Positions 45,387 to 54,156 of a stretch of 64,000 nucleotides of DNA are shown piece by piece. The DNA comes from Serratia quinivorans (GTDB lineage Bacteria; Pseudomonadota; Gammaproteobacteria; Enterobacterales; Enterobacteriaceae), in NCBI RefSeq assembly GCF_946227985.1, contig NZ_CAMKGL010000001.1:1426001-1490000 (forward strand), given 5' to 3'. Made by a program: the position numbers and the translations under genes. Each line of letters starts with the position of its first letter. The first letter of the stretch is position 1. The notes beneath the pieces are model-generated. The model searched no databases. It was given only the letters and a program-made list of their open reading frames with translations, and was not told where the DNA came from.

Positions 45387-46651
45387 TGCGGGCCGCTCGT
45401 GGCTATCTGGCGCCCTGATTTGTAAACACCAATTACCGGCTTCGCTCTCACTTCAGGACTACCGGTACTGCCGCCGCCACTGATCACTGGGGTTGTAATT
45501 GCCACTGTGCTACCCCGGTTCTCTCCAATTCGGATGATTAATTGTTGCTGTTTATCACGCCCGACAGCGGGGAGCTTAATGCCCTCGAGCAAATAACTTA
45601 ACGATCCGTTTTCCCCGTTATTTCCTGTGTCCTTGTATGTGATTTGGATATCATCATGACCCGGGCTTCGCAAAATAACCGTGAAGTACTGCCTATCAGC
45701 GCTTGCTGCCACAATAGTGACGTTCGTGTCCATTACACGCTCGAAATCCTCACCCACGATATTCCAAATGACATGCTCTCCAGCCTGACTCGACCACGTA
45801 AAACCATAGCGCACACCCTGGGTAATGGGTGGCAGATAGATCCCACCAGACTGCGCGTTATACACGTCGCCAACGAGCTTATTGGCGTAGATAGTGCCCC
45901 GAACATCGCAGTCTTCCAGTATCTGACAGTTCCTGAATGTGGCCCGCTCGGCGTACACGTCATAGAACCAGCCGCCATTGGCTGTCATGAAGTTCATGCT
46001 GGCGTTGATGGCCGTCATATTGCCATTCTCATCAACCGTGAACCGACCGTTCTCAATTCGAGCAGAACGCAACAGCGGAGTGATCATCTCAATACCGGCA
46101 ATAACACGATCAGCGATAAGGTTCTGTGCTGCATCCGGATCCGTTTTCGCAAACGTGCCGGCGGTGTCATTGAATGGGCCCGGCACTCCGTTGGCATTAA
46201 CGTGACGGATCCAGTAATAAGCGCCGGGTGTACCGGTGTTTTGCGGATCGCTGAAGACTCCGGCGGCTTCTGTGCCCACGATAACCGCGTCCGCCAGATT
46301 ATCCTCGCTGTTACGATAGACTTCCGTTAGTGAGTGACCGCCGTACTTCGGCATATCCCACACCAAAGCAATAAACGAGAATGCGCCATAGGCAGTGAAG
46401 CCCGTTGGTTTAGTCGGGAACTGCGTCGGCTTATTTGCTCCCGGCCCACCCCAGTCCGGCGGCGGCGTCCATCCGGGTATCAAAGACACGCCACCGTTAC
46501 CCGCTTTCTTGGTCGAGAAGCCAAGTCGAGCCAAATCACGCACTGTGACCGCGCGGTCAAGCCCATCGCCGCGTTGCCCTGTCAGTGTCTGAATGTTTTC
46601 TGCCACCGTCGGCAGATCCGTACCTGCACGGAATTTTCCTTTGTTGCTCAC
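45383..46651 (-). CDS. tail tip/fibre protein resembling the C-terminus of lambda gpJ
   Basis: A 422-residue protein. About 72-170 resembles a fibronectin-III domain (WDMPKYGGHSLTEVYRNSED). The next region, with DRVIAGIEMITPLLRSARIE and GWFYDVYAERATFRNCQILE, fits the DUF1983-like central fibre repeats of host-specificity proteins. C-terminal beta-rich domains follow. It is likely a receptor-binding or hub-attached fibre. It overlaps its neighbours by four bases on both sides. Confidence 0.65.
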   Translation of the reverse strand: MSNKGKFRAGTDLPTVAENIQTLTGQRGDGLDRAVTVRDLARLGFSTKKAGNGGVSLIPGWTPPPDWGGPGANKPTQFPTKPTGFTAYGAFSFIALVWDMPKYGGHSLTEVYRNSEDNLADAVIVGTEAAGVFSDPQNTGTPGAYYWIRHVNANGVPGPFNDTAGTFAKTDPDAAQNLIADRVIAGIEMITPLLRSARIENGRFTVDENGNMTAINASMNFMTANGGWFYDVYAERATFRNCQILEDCDVRGTIYANKLVGDVYNAQSGGIYLPPITQGVRYGFTWSSQAGEHVIWNIVGEDFERVMDTNVTIVAASADRQYFTVILRSPGHDDIQITYKDTGNNGENGSLSYLLEGIKLPAVGRDKQQQLIIRIGENRGSTVAITTPVISGGGSTGSPEVRAKPVIGVYKSGRQIATSGPQ

Positions 46652-48273
46652 GCGGGCATCTCCATCATTGAGGTGGATAGCGTGATCCGGTCAACCTGTC
46701 CCCGCCCCCACGTTTCGATCATCCACTTTCGGCCTGAGATTGGCGGCAACTTAAGCATGTTTTCCCGCATCGTACCCGGCGGCAAAGTGATCACCTGCGC
46801 GCCATCGACAATGATGTTGATACCGACGAAGAACAACTGATCGCTCATGACGCGCAAGCAGGAAAAGGAGGTGTCATAGGGCGCCAGAAACGGTTTCGAG
46901 CGCCAGCGCATGCTAACCGGCATATCTCCCCCCTGCAGGGTATAGAGCTGGGCACCTTTAACGATGTAAAGCGTGTCGCTCTTCTCATCGTTAAAACCGG
47001 CATCGAACGAAGTTGTTATGTGCCTGATGTCCATCATTTGAGGATTGAAGATAAAACCTGCGGTGCCATCGGCCGTGTCGTATAGCGCCAGATATTCGTT
47101 CTCAACCCGCCAGGCGCGGATCGATGAAGGGTTAAACACCCTCCGCCACTGCTTTTGTTCAATAATTTTCTCAGTGGCCACCAGCGCATTACCTGATGCG
47201 TCCACAGTAACAATGCCGTTAGGCGAGGCGTAAATAGCAAACCCATCCATCGCCACCATTGAGCGGCGTGAGACGCAGGCAAGTGTGATGTTCGGCTCTG
47301 TGCTACTGATGTTTGATGGCGTGATACCGCTGAACAAATATGGGTCGCCCTCAGTACCGACCACCAGCGAAGTACCGACTGGTGCGATGGCGACAATCTT
47401 GCTCATGGTAGTCTGCCGGTTAGTCGCCTTCCAGGCATACGGCAGATAGGCTTCAGAGAACATTACCTCGTTGCCTTTAAACCCGGCGCAAATACCGTTC
47501 TTCATGGCACATAAACCGATCATCCCTTCCGGCGGCATCATGTAGTCGTAGGTTTCAAGCGTCGCGCTTAGCTCTGCACCAGACAATGAATCATCAAAGG
47601 AACCAATGGCAATCCCCAGCTCGACCACCAACAGAAAATCAGCCGTGCTGTCGCTGGTTGCCGAGCGATAAATACGGCGCCGCGTGATATTGCTGTTCTG
47701 GGTACCTGGCGGCTGGAGTTGCAATGCAACCGTGCTACCGGGGTAAACAATAGTGACCTCTGCAGATGCAGGGCCCGGCGGCCCCTCTTCGCCGTATTCA
47801 GTCACATAGGTTTCAACATAGAAACGCGATTCATCGTCAGTGGGGTCATCTTCTCCCGGGTCTGCCGGCGGCGTTACGCCACCAATTGCAATGGCATGTT
47901 CTGGTGCAGGAATGCCCAACCGAAAGTAAGCCGCTGGATAATTCCCCTGGCCTTGCGTTGCAATGCGGTTGCTGGTCACTTTCGGATAGGTACCGTCGGT
48001 AAAATACACCCGGTCATAGTCGTCGTTGGCAACCGGACTGCGGATAGCGTCAACAATACCGTTCCACGCAAACCAGACATCATCGTGATAGTTGAAGATA
48101 GTCCCCGGCGAGATGCTGAACACTTTGCTTTGCTTGGCATCAACGTTATTCGGAGTGATCACGCCGTGGCGAAAGTGGCAGTTCTTAGCGATCGTCGCAG
48201 AGGATTGCGGCAACAGGTGTGCGACCATGCGCGGCATCTCGCCGCCCATAGTTGTGATGTCGATATCAGGCAT
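46648..48273 (-). CDS. tail hub/nozzle-like beta-propeller protein
   Basis: A 541-residue beta-rich protein with repeated VWFAWNG..., RVYFTDGTYP, NEVMFSEAYLPYAW, DPYLFSG and DTLYIVKGAQLYTLQG segments suggesting a propeller. Proteins of this size and pattern form the tail nozzle or needle-binding hub in podoviruses. Inferred from pattern and position, not from a known catalytic motif. A terminator-like hairpin lies in its leader. Confidence 0.6.
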   Translation of the reverse strand: MPDIDITTMGGEMPRMVAHLLPQSSATIAKNCHFRHGVITPNNVDAKQSKVFSISPGTIFNYHDDVWFAWNGIVDAIRSPVANDDYDRVYFTDGTYPKVTSNRIATQGQGNYPAAYFRLGIPAPEHAIAIGGVTPPADPGEDDPTDDESRFYVETYVTEYGEEGPPGPASAEVTIVYPGSTVALQLQPPGTQNSNITRRRIYRSATSDSTADFLLVVELGIAIGSFDDSLSGAELSATLETYDYMMPPEGMIGLCAMKNGICAGFKGNEVMFSEAYLPYAWKATNRQTTMSKIVAIAPVGTSLVVGTEGDPYLFSGITPSNISSTEPNITLACVSRRSMVAMDGFAIYASPNGIVTVDASGNALVATEKIIEQKQWRRVFNPSSIRAWRVENEYLALYDTADGTAGFIFNPQMMDIRHITTSFDAGFNDEKSDTLYIVKGAQLYTLQGGDMPVSMRWRSKPFLAPYDTSFSCLRVMSDQLFFVGINIIVDGAQVITLPPGTMRENMLKLPPISGRKWMIETWGRGQVDRITLSTSMMEMPA

Positions 48274-48293
48274 ATGGGGTCACAAATTGAGGG

Positions 48294-48331
48294 AATAAAA
48301 AAACCGACCTTGCTGTTAAGCATAGATCGGC
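48294..48331 (-). terminator. leader hairpin before the tail hub gene (element B)
   Basis: On the minus strand CCGA..TGCT-TAAC-AGCA..TCGG followed by seven T; the conserved tail TTAGCGCGTAT follows on the plus strand to 48354. Confidence 0.65.
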
Positions 48332-48500
48332 ATCTTTGGGGAATTTAGCGCGTATATATGTATAAAGCAATAATCTCAATATTAATCTGGCTCTTGTGAG
48401 TCGCAGAAAAAAATTAATGAACCGAGGCGGAAAGCTACCATGATGAAGCAAAAAGAAAATCAATGCCGGGAGTTGTGCCCCGGTATGACCAATGCCTGAC

Positions 48501-51500
48501 TCAAAGAGGAAGGTGGAGCGACCGTAGAATTGCCCCTGTGATGGCGTAACCACCGGTTTCAGGATCAGGATGCAAGCCGTCGCCAACCATCCATGGTCGG
48601 GCGCTTCCAAACGCGTAGTCACTTGGTTTTTCGCCAAATGATTGCTGCAGGTTCAGGAATGCAACATCCTGCTCAAGCGCCAAATCGTACATCTGCCGCG
48701 CATAGTTCGACATTGCAATGGTATTACCACCTGGCCTGTTATTTTCTGCAGGGCAAATCAGCAGGATATCCGCCGTGGGCGTTGCCAATCTGACGCGATT
48801 GATCATCGTCAGTATGTTTGCCTTAAACGTCGCAGGAGTCAAGTTGGCGCCCTGGTCATTGGTTCCCAGCATGATTGTGACCAGGTTTGCTTTCAGTGTC
48901 GTGAACGCCGTTTGCCAGCGAGTAGCATTAGCGTTGACCCACTGCATCGAATACGAACCTGAACCGCCAAGTTTATGCACCACAACACCGGATTGTGAGG
49001 CATTCATGACGTTCACGCCGTACAAAACCGCAGTGCCAGAGACTAGCGTTATCGTGACTGTTCCGCTGCCACTGATTGGTATTGATGACAAGGGTATCAT
49101 TTGCATGCCAGCAGCATACGTCGTTAAATCTATCTGTACCGGAGCGGGCATTCCGGGTGCGTTGTAACTGACTATGCCACCCCCGCCCTCAACATAAAGC
49201 GTGTATTCAAACCCCAAAGCGAGGTTGTCAGTCCACGTCAATGTCGATCCGACGGTTGAGCTTGCTACAGACGAGATATCTAGCCCATTGCCAGTATTAT
49301 AAGAGCAGATAAACCCGGTCTGTGTTATCGGTGTGCCTACAATATCCGTATTGTCACTGCTGCTATCATAACCAAAAGAACGATAGCCAAACCCGATCGG
49401 TGGTACCGTCGCAGTCACCCCAGCACCATTGTAAAGGTGCCATAATTTTTGCGCACATTTCAGCGCATAACGTTCCTGCCAGCGTGTATAGCTGTCCCCG
49501 ATCATCGCCCACGAGAATTGCACACTCCCGCCATATGAAAGCTTATTAAGGCACATATGCGTTTCTCGCAGACGTTCAAGCCCATAAGAATCGGGTATAA
49601 TGCCATAATTTTGGGATGTACCTCCGTTCACTGGCGTGCCGTCAGGTAACTCTGATATCAGCGAATAAGCGAAAGACTCAAACCCCGTTGATGTGGTGCC
49701 CGCTTCAACCTGCAGATCAGTGCTACGCGCGGTCTGTATCGTGACCCTGATATAAAAACAATCACTATCGGCTATGATCGATACGATGTTATTAAATGAG
49801 TCGGCGATGGTTCTTATAAACGCCTTATTTTTGGCGTAAAGAGTGACGAACCGTGCACCGAGGTTTAATGAGTAAACATTGCCAGGTGTTACGGGTATGA
49901 AGTCGGAATATTTATACGTCGTTCCGCCTGGGTGAATAACACCACTTTCATCAATATAACCTGACTGAATAGTGTTAATGTTGTATAAGTTTTTCCCTGA
50001 TACAAGCAGTCCCTGCTGCACGAAATCAAGGGATAGGCTGTCCGTCAGAATAATATCACCAGGCACGCGTACAGGCGTTGCATCAGGAAGCGTGGGTGCA
50101 ATCACGTGCGTGTAATCCTGCCGTGTTGGTAAATACGCCCCGCGTACAAGCTGCAAATTATTAACGAACCCCTGAGAAACTGTAACTCGCATAAATGCAG
50201 CGCCAGCAGGCACAACAAACGACGTAGTGACGTTCGTTATTGCGCTGATGAACGATTTACTTGCGCCATAGAACGCAACGAATCGTAGCGTATTACCTGC
50301 TCTTAGGGTGTCCCCTGGAGTGACAGGAATATAATCGGAGTAATTATAGTCCGTACTACTCGGGCCCTGTATCGGGAACACAGAGCCATATTCGTTGATG
50401 TATCCATATTTAACTGTATTTTTGTTAAACAGGTTTTCACCCGACACGAACAGCCCCGAATTTTCAATCCCTACAGGTACATCACCAAACTGCACTGCCG
50501 ACCCATTTGCCACATCCGGAGATTCCAGAGTGAAAGGCTCAAATTCTGTCGCTACAGTCACTCCCTGCTCAATTTGAGTCGTCGGGACTACAGCAGTTGG
50601 TAATTCAACTCGCAGATAGGCAGCCGTTGGCGGGACCACAATAACGATAATCGCCTTTGTGGCAAAATCCGTATCGCGCTGGCGGCTAATGAATGCACCA
50701 CTGGCATCGTAGTACGCAAAACACTGCCATTGCTGGTTGCACGCATACGATTTGCTCGGATCAATAGCGATATAATCCGAAACGGACAGTGTGGTAGTTG
50801 CGTCAGAGAAAATCGTACCCACTGACGAAAGATGTACGCCATTAACGACTGCGTCAGGGTCAAAAAGGTTTTTCCCTGCGGCAAATCCTATCGCAGGATA
50901 AAGATTAACCCCTGGTTTAATGACGTCCTGATAGTTCTCATAGTCCGAGTAGCCTATGCCTAGGGACAACTGGTAGGCATCCAGATCTGTAAGCAGAATA
51001 GATACGCGTACAAAAGCCGTGCCATCAGGCGCAATGAAATTATCAACGGAACTGATATCGCTCAAATAGCCGTGATTTTCATCATAGAATGTAGTTACAC
51101 GGGCCGGTGAAGTCGGTAACTGCGGAGGGGTGGAGCTATAGACACTACCGGCAATAACGGGAATAAAATCTGAGTAGCAATAGTTAGAGTTAGTGGTCGG
51201 TTTACCGGTTCCCTCGTAGAGGTAGTAACCACGAGCAACCTGATTTTTGTCAAATTTATTCTTTCCAGAGCTGACAATATCTAACATTGCTCCAGGAATA
51301 GGTCTTTTAAAATAATCAGCGCCTGGCGATTCGCTGATCTCCAACGCCACTCCGTTGTTATTAACATAATATTTGAATCCCTGACCAGCCCCCAACCCAA
51401 CTCGAAATGACTTCCCGTTCGGTGTGCCAGAAATTCCTGCTATAGTCCCATCTGGATCTGATGGTGTGATGTGATAAGTGTTGGCATCTGCAATATTCTG

Positions 51501-51965
51501 AACATACTTTGCATCAGCCTTTGCAGAGTCACTTGCTAATATAGCCTCATCTCTAGCAACTATTGTTATATCCTTTGAGGATGTGGTTATCTCTACTGCT
51601 TCGTCAATTTTACTAAAACTAGTAAATAGTATCCCCGTCTGCGCTTGAAAATATGACCAGTAGTCCACAGGGATTTCTGCCAGCATTGCATCCTGCAATA
51701 TAAGCGCATTCAGAGACTTTGGCATGGTAACGTCAGTGACTGTAACCATCCCTGAAAACCAATTATTACCCCCTTTGGATACTGCCACGGCGAAATTCCC
51801 ATTATTCAGAGTGAAAGAATAACGCCCGTCAGGATCGGTCTGTGCTGACATCGGTGTGCCGCTGAGAACGACTAAGTTCGTGGATATGGAAGTAAGCACA
51901 ATGTCAGCATTGCCGATAATATCTCCAGCAGGTGATAGCAAAGTACCTTCAACGAGGATACTCAT
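48501..51965 (-). CDS. tail fibre/spike with C-terminal SGNH esterase domain
   Basis: A 1154-residue protein. Residues 1-100 are an Ig/carboxypeptidase-regulatory-like adaptor (AQTDPDGRYSFTLNNGNFAV), followed by a helical stretch. Four related beta domains of about 115-150 residues begin GKNKF, GKNLF, GENLF and GKNLY near residues 232, 363, 508 and 658, each containing SDYI/SDFIP(V)xxG. The SGNH hydrolase domain begins near 820 with GDSY, then GTND and DGLHPD, the full serine-esterase set. It probably binds and deacetylates surface polysaccharide. It overlaps the adaptor gene by four bases. Confidence 0.85.
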   Translation of the reverse strand: MSILVEGTLLSPAGDIIGNADIVLTSISTNLVVLSGTPMSAQTDPDGRYSFTLNNGNFAVAVSKGGNNWFSGMVTVTDVTMPKSLNALILQDAMLAEIPVDYWSYFQAQTGILFTSFSKIDEAVEITTSSKDITIVARDEAILASDSAKADAKYVQNIADANTYHITPSDPDGTIAGISGTPNGKSFRVGLGAGQGFKYYVNNNGVALEISESPGADYFKRPIPGAMLDIVSSGKNKFDKNQVARGYYLYEGTGKPTTNSNYCYSDFIPVIAGSVYSSTPPQLPTSPARVTTFYDENHGYLSDISSVDNFIAPDGTAFVRVSILLTDLDAYQLSLGIGYSDYENYQDVIKPGVNLYPAIGFAAGKNLFDPDAVVNGVHLSSVGTIFSDATTTLSVSDYIAIDPSKSYACNQQWQCFAYYDASGAFISRQRDTDFATKAIIVIVVPPTAAYLRVELPTAVVPTTQIEQGVTVATEFEPFTLESPDVANGSAVQFGDVPVGIENSGLFVSGENLFNKNTVKYGYINEYGSVFPIQGPSSTDYNYSDYIPVTPGDTLRAGNTLRFVAFYGASKSFISAITNVTTSFVVPAGAAFMRVTVSQGFVNNLQLVRGAYLPTRQDYTHVIAPTLPDATPVRVPGDIILTDSLSLDFVQQGLLVSGKNLYNINTIQSGYIDESGVIHPGGTTYKYSDFIPVTPGNVYSLNLGARFVTLYAKNKAFIRTIADSFNNIVSIIADSDCFYIRVTIQTARSTDLQVEAGTTSTGFESFAYSLISELPDGTPVNGGTSQNYGIIPDSYGLERLRETHMCLNKLSYGGSVQFSWAMIGDSYTRWQERYALKCAQKLWHLYNGAGVTATVPPIGFGYRSFGYDSSSDNTDIVGTPITQTGFICSYNTGNGLDISSVASSTVGSTLTWTDNLALGFEYTLYVEGGGGIVSYNAPGMPAPVQIDLTTYAAGMQMIPLSSIPISGSGTVTITLVSGTAVLYGVNVMNASQSGVVVHKLGGSGSYSMQWVNANATRWQTAFTTLKANLVTIMLGTNDQGANLTPATFKANILTMINRVRLATPTADILLICPAENNRPGGNTIAMSNYARQMYDLALEQDVAFLNLQQSFGEKPSDYAFGSARPWMVGDGLHPDPETGGYAITGAILRSLHLPL

Positions 51966-52618
51966 AGTTGGGTGCTCCCATTATATTGTTCGCGTTTTCT
52001 ATTACCTACAGCCATCTCTGCCTGAGTTTTAACACCCAACTGATCGTTAAAGGCCTGGTAATGTTGTTGGGCTAACTGAGCGTTGGAACCATTCTGGGAG
52101 TCTTTGGAAAAGCAGCGATAAAGCATCCATTCAATGATCGGGTTGGTATAGAGCTCATCCAGTGAAACAGGCGCTCCGCCATCAAGCTGCTGAATAGTGA
52201 CAGCCTCAGGGATCCGCGATACCACCGTGTCCAGTTGCACACCCGTCCCGGCTCCGGGAAACACATAGAAGGTTCTTGGTGTTTGCTCGTCGTAGCAATA
52301 ACCCTCAATGGCGCCAGTACTGAAATGCCAGTCAGGGAATTGCGTATCCAGAGCCTCACGAGGTACTGGACGGATTACGTGGCCACCAGCCACCCGGGTG
52401 ATGTCCAACAACCGATTGGCACCCTCAGGTAATTGCTGCTTGGTGCCGGCAACACAGGTCAGGATCTCTGAACTCTCCCCCGCATCGGGCCGAACAATAA
52501 TCACAGCGCGGATCGCGTCGTTGTAATAATCAAGGAGCTCCGCCTTGGGCCAGCGCATCCATGCGACATCAACGAGCTGCGTGTTTACGCGCCCGATAAT
52601 CTCAGCAACTTTTTGCAT
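51962..52618 (-). CDS. head-tail adaptor protein
   Basis: A 218-residue protein starting MQKVAEIIGRVNTQLVDVAW with LLDYYNDAIRAVIIVRPDAG, a pattern seen in adaptor (head completion) proteins of podoviruses. The C-terminal half is helical (NAQLAQQHYQAFNDQLG). Position between the second adaptor and the tail fibre supports this. No enzymatic motif. Confidence 0.6.
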   Translation of the reverse strand: MQKVAEIIGRVNTQLVDVAWMRWPKAELLDYYNDAIRAVIIVRPDAGESSEILTCVAGTKQQLPEGANRLLDITRVAGGHVIRPVPREALDTQFPDWHFSTGAIEGYCYDEQTPRTFYVFPGAGTGVQLDTVVSRIPEAVTIQQLDGGAPVSLDELYTNPIIEWMLYRCFSKDSQNGSNAQLAQQHYQAFNDQLGVKTQAEMAVGNRKREQYNGSTQL

Positions 52619-53214
52619 CAGTAAAACTCATGCTTACGAATAGGGTTATAAAAGGAGGTGATCGGCGAATTATCCAGGGCATCGCGGAATGCACGGCGGT
52701 ACCCCTCGACAAATTGAGCATTGAAATACCCTGCTCGCTGTGGATCCGACCACGGCTTACCAGGCATCATGAACAGGTCGTTCAATGCGCCGGCGGCAAT
52801 AACATCCAGATAGTCGTCGGCGAGTGCATCAGGAACATCCGTAACACTTCGGCGCGGCTCAATAGCGAACAGAACTGCGACCTTTTCGAACGGACGAACA
52901 AAGGCGATATGGTTCGCAGACATGACGTTAAAGTCGATCCCCGCCACCAAGACTGGAGCTGGTGCATCAGCCCGCCGTAATTGCTCAGAAAGGTCGGTAA
53001 CACGTAAACGCTTAACGCATTTCACCAGTGAGCTATCGGTCAGTGCATACGTCGCTCCCGGCGCAACGTTGGTCAATGTCAGCTCTTCGCGGCAGAACAT
53101 GGACTCGCGGCAAAAGGCAATTGCCGCCTCGAGTACCGACTGCCGCATCATGATTTCCAGCGGCCCGCTGATGTGGCGGCGGATCGCAGGTAGAAATACG
53201 TCAAGCGCTGCCAT
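52618..53214 (-). CDS. head completion/adaptor protein
   Basis: A 198-residue protein with an N-terminal helix bundle (MMRQSVLEAAIAFCRESMF) and a beta-rich middle, ending FRDALDNSPITSFYNPIRKH. It shares one base with each neighbouring gene. Assigned by order between capsid and tail genes; the family name is uncertain. Confidence 0.55.
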   Translation of the reverse strand: MAALDVFLPAIRRHISGPLEIMMRQSVLEAAIAFCRESMFCREELTLTNVAPGATYALTDSSLVKCVKRLRVTDLSEQLRRADAPAPVLVAGIDFNVMSANHIAFVRPFEKVAVLFAIEPRRSVTDVPDALADDYLDVIAAGALNDLFMMPGKPWSDPQRAGYFNAQFVEGYRRAFRDALDNSPITSFYNPIRKHEFY

Positions 53215-53663
53215 TACTCGCCGTCTCCGCCAGCCTGCTTACCGTTGATTGCATCACGAACACGGACGCGGAAATCACCAACCTTTTCCTGCGGATCCTG
53301 TTTCAGTTCCAGCTCTTCGGCTTCAACCAGTGTTGCTAACTGCACGGCGGTAAGCTTGGCGAGATCAACCTCATCGTTACCGATTTTCACGACAAAGCTA
53401 TTTTCTGCTGCCAATGCGGCCAAGCGCTCATGTTCCAAGCGTTCAGCTTCAGCCTGTTCTGATGCCGAATCCGCATTTGCTTTCAACACGCTTTCAAGCC
53501 GATCCGCTTTTATGAATACCGTCGGGTAATCAAGCAACCGATGTGCAATAGCTGACTCGACATCAACAGGGGCAAAACGCGGGAACACCAGACGGCTGCC
53601 GGTGATCGTGTCGCGCTTTTTGTCTTTTGGGCCAATATAGGCAACTGCGATAGTTTGGGTCAT
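53214..53663 (-). CDS. phage structural protein of unknown role
   Basis: A 149-residue protein with a beta-strand N-terminus (TIAVAYIGPKDKKRDTITGS), an acidic coiled-coil middle (ASEQAEAERLEHERLAALAA) and a Lys/Asp-rich tail. The ATG follows GGAG located inside a 16-bp perfect palindrome (53662-53677), which is unusual. It sits between the decoration-like gene and the adaptors. Confidence 0.55.
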   Translation of the reverse strand: MTQTIAVAYIGPKDKKRDTITGSRLVFPRFAPVDVESAIAHRLLDYPTVFIKADRLESVLKANADSASEQAEAERLEHERLAALAAENSFVVKIGNDEVDLAKLTAVQLATLVEAEELELKQDPQEKVGDFRVRVRDAINGKQAGGDGE

Positions 53664-53676
53664 TGGAGTACTCCAA

Positions 53677-53703
53677 TAAAAAAGGCCCGCACTTGGCGAG
53701 CCT
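53677..53703 (-). terminator. leader hairpin before the 149-residue gene
   Basis: On the minus strand GGCTCGC-loop-GCGGGCC followed by six T, then the ribosome site and ATG. Confidence 0.65.
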
Positions 53704-53727
53704 CTTGGGGTTACGGGGATTAGCGGA

Positions 53728-54111
53728 TCAGTAACCAGTCGCTACATATTTAACATTGACCACCAGGCGGCCAGCGGCATCACCGCCAGCAAGCGTTGCG
53801 ATAATCTTCTCGCCACTAGCAACCGTGCTGTACGGCACAATCGGTACCACTTTCGCTACTGCAGCAGCGTGACTGCCTGCAGCTACCAGCGTGGTGGTGC
53901 CGGACTTAATCGCCACAGTTACACCGGCCCCCAAAGCTTCACTGACGATATCGAGTGAATAGATGCGCATGCCGATTGGCATTTCCAGCAGTTCTACAAC
54001 ATCACCTGATTTTGCTGCCGACAAAATGATCTGGCCTTCTGCAATAGACAGGTTACCTTGCGGGCCCTGATACACCGCGTCTCGCATAGATGGTGCGATA
54101 ATCGTTGCCAT
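53728..54111 (-). CDS. capsid decoration-like protein
   Basis: A 127-residue, beta-rich protein rich in Ala, Gly and Val (LVAAGSHAAAVAKVVPIV; IIATLAGGDAAGRLVV). Located immediately after the major capsid gene, where head-decoration or cement proteins are found. ATG at 54111 is preferred over 54126, five codons upstream, but both are in frame; TGTGGAG lies upstream of either. Confidence 0.55.
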   Translation of the reverse strand: MATIIAPSMRDAVYQGPQGNLSIAEGQIILSAAKSGDVVELLEMPIGMRIYSLDIVSEALGAGVTVAIKSGTTTLVAAGSHAAAVAKVVPIVPYSTVASGEKIIATLAGGDAAGRLVVNVKYVATGY

Positions 54112-54130
54112 AGTTTTATTCTCCACAAAT

Positions 54131-54150
54131 AAGCAGGCAGAAGCCTGCTT
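54131..54150 (-). terminator. leader hairpin before the decoration-like gene
   Basis: Perfect 8-bp stem AAGCAGGC/GCCTGCTT with TTCT loop, followed by ATTTGTGGAG, so hairpin and ribosome site are adjacent. Confidence 0.6.
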
Positions 54151-54156
54151 GTTGAA

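Noticed and set aside
48266..48637. Minus-strand reading containing AKFPKDADLCL, with similar peptides at 63490-63720 and 56487-56732
   Set aside because: The shared peptides come from translating the dispersed terminator elements; each reading crosses hairpins and neighbouring gene starts, so they are repeats, not a protein family.
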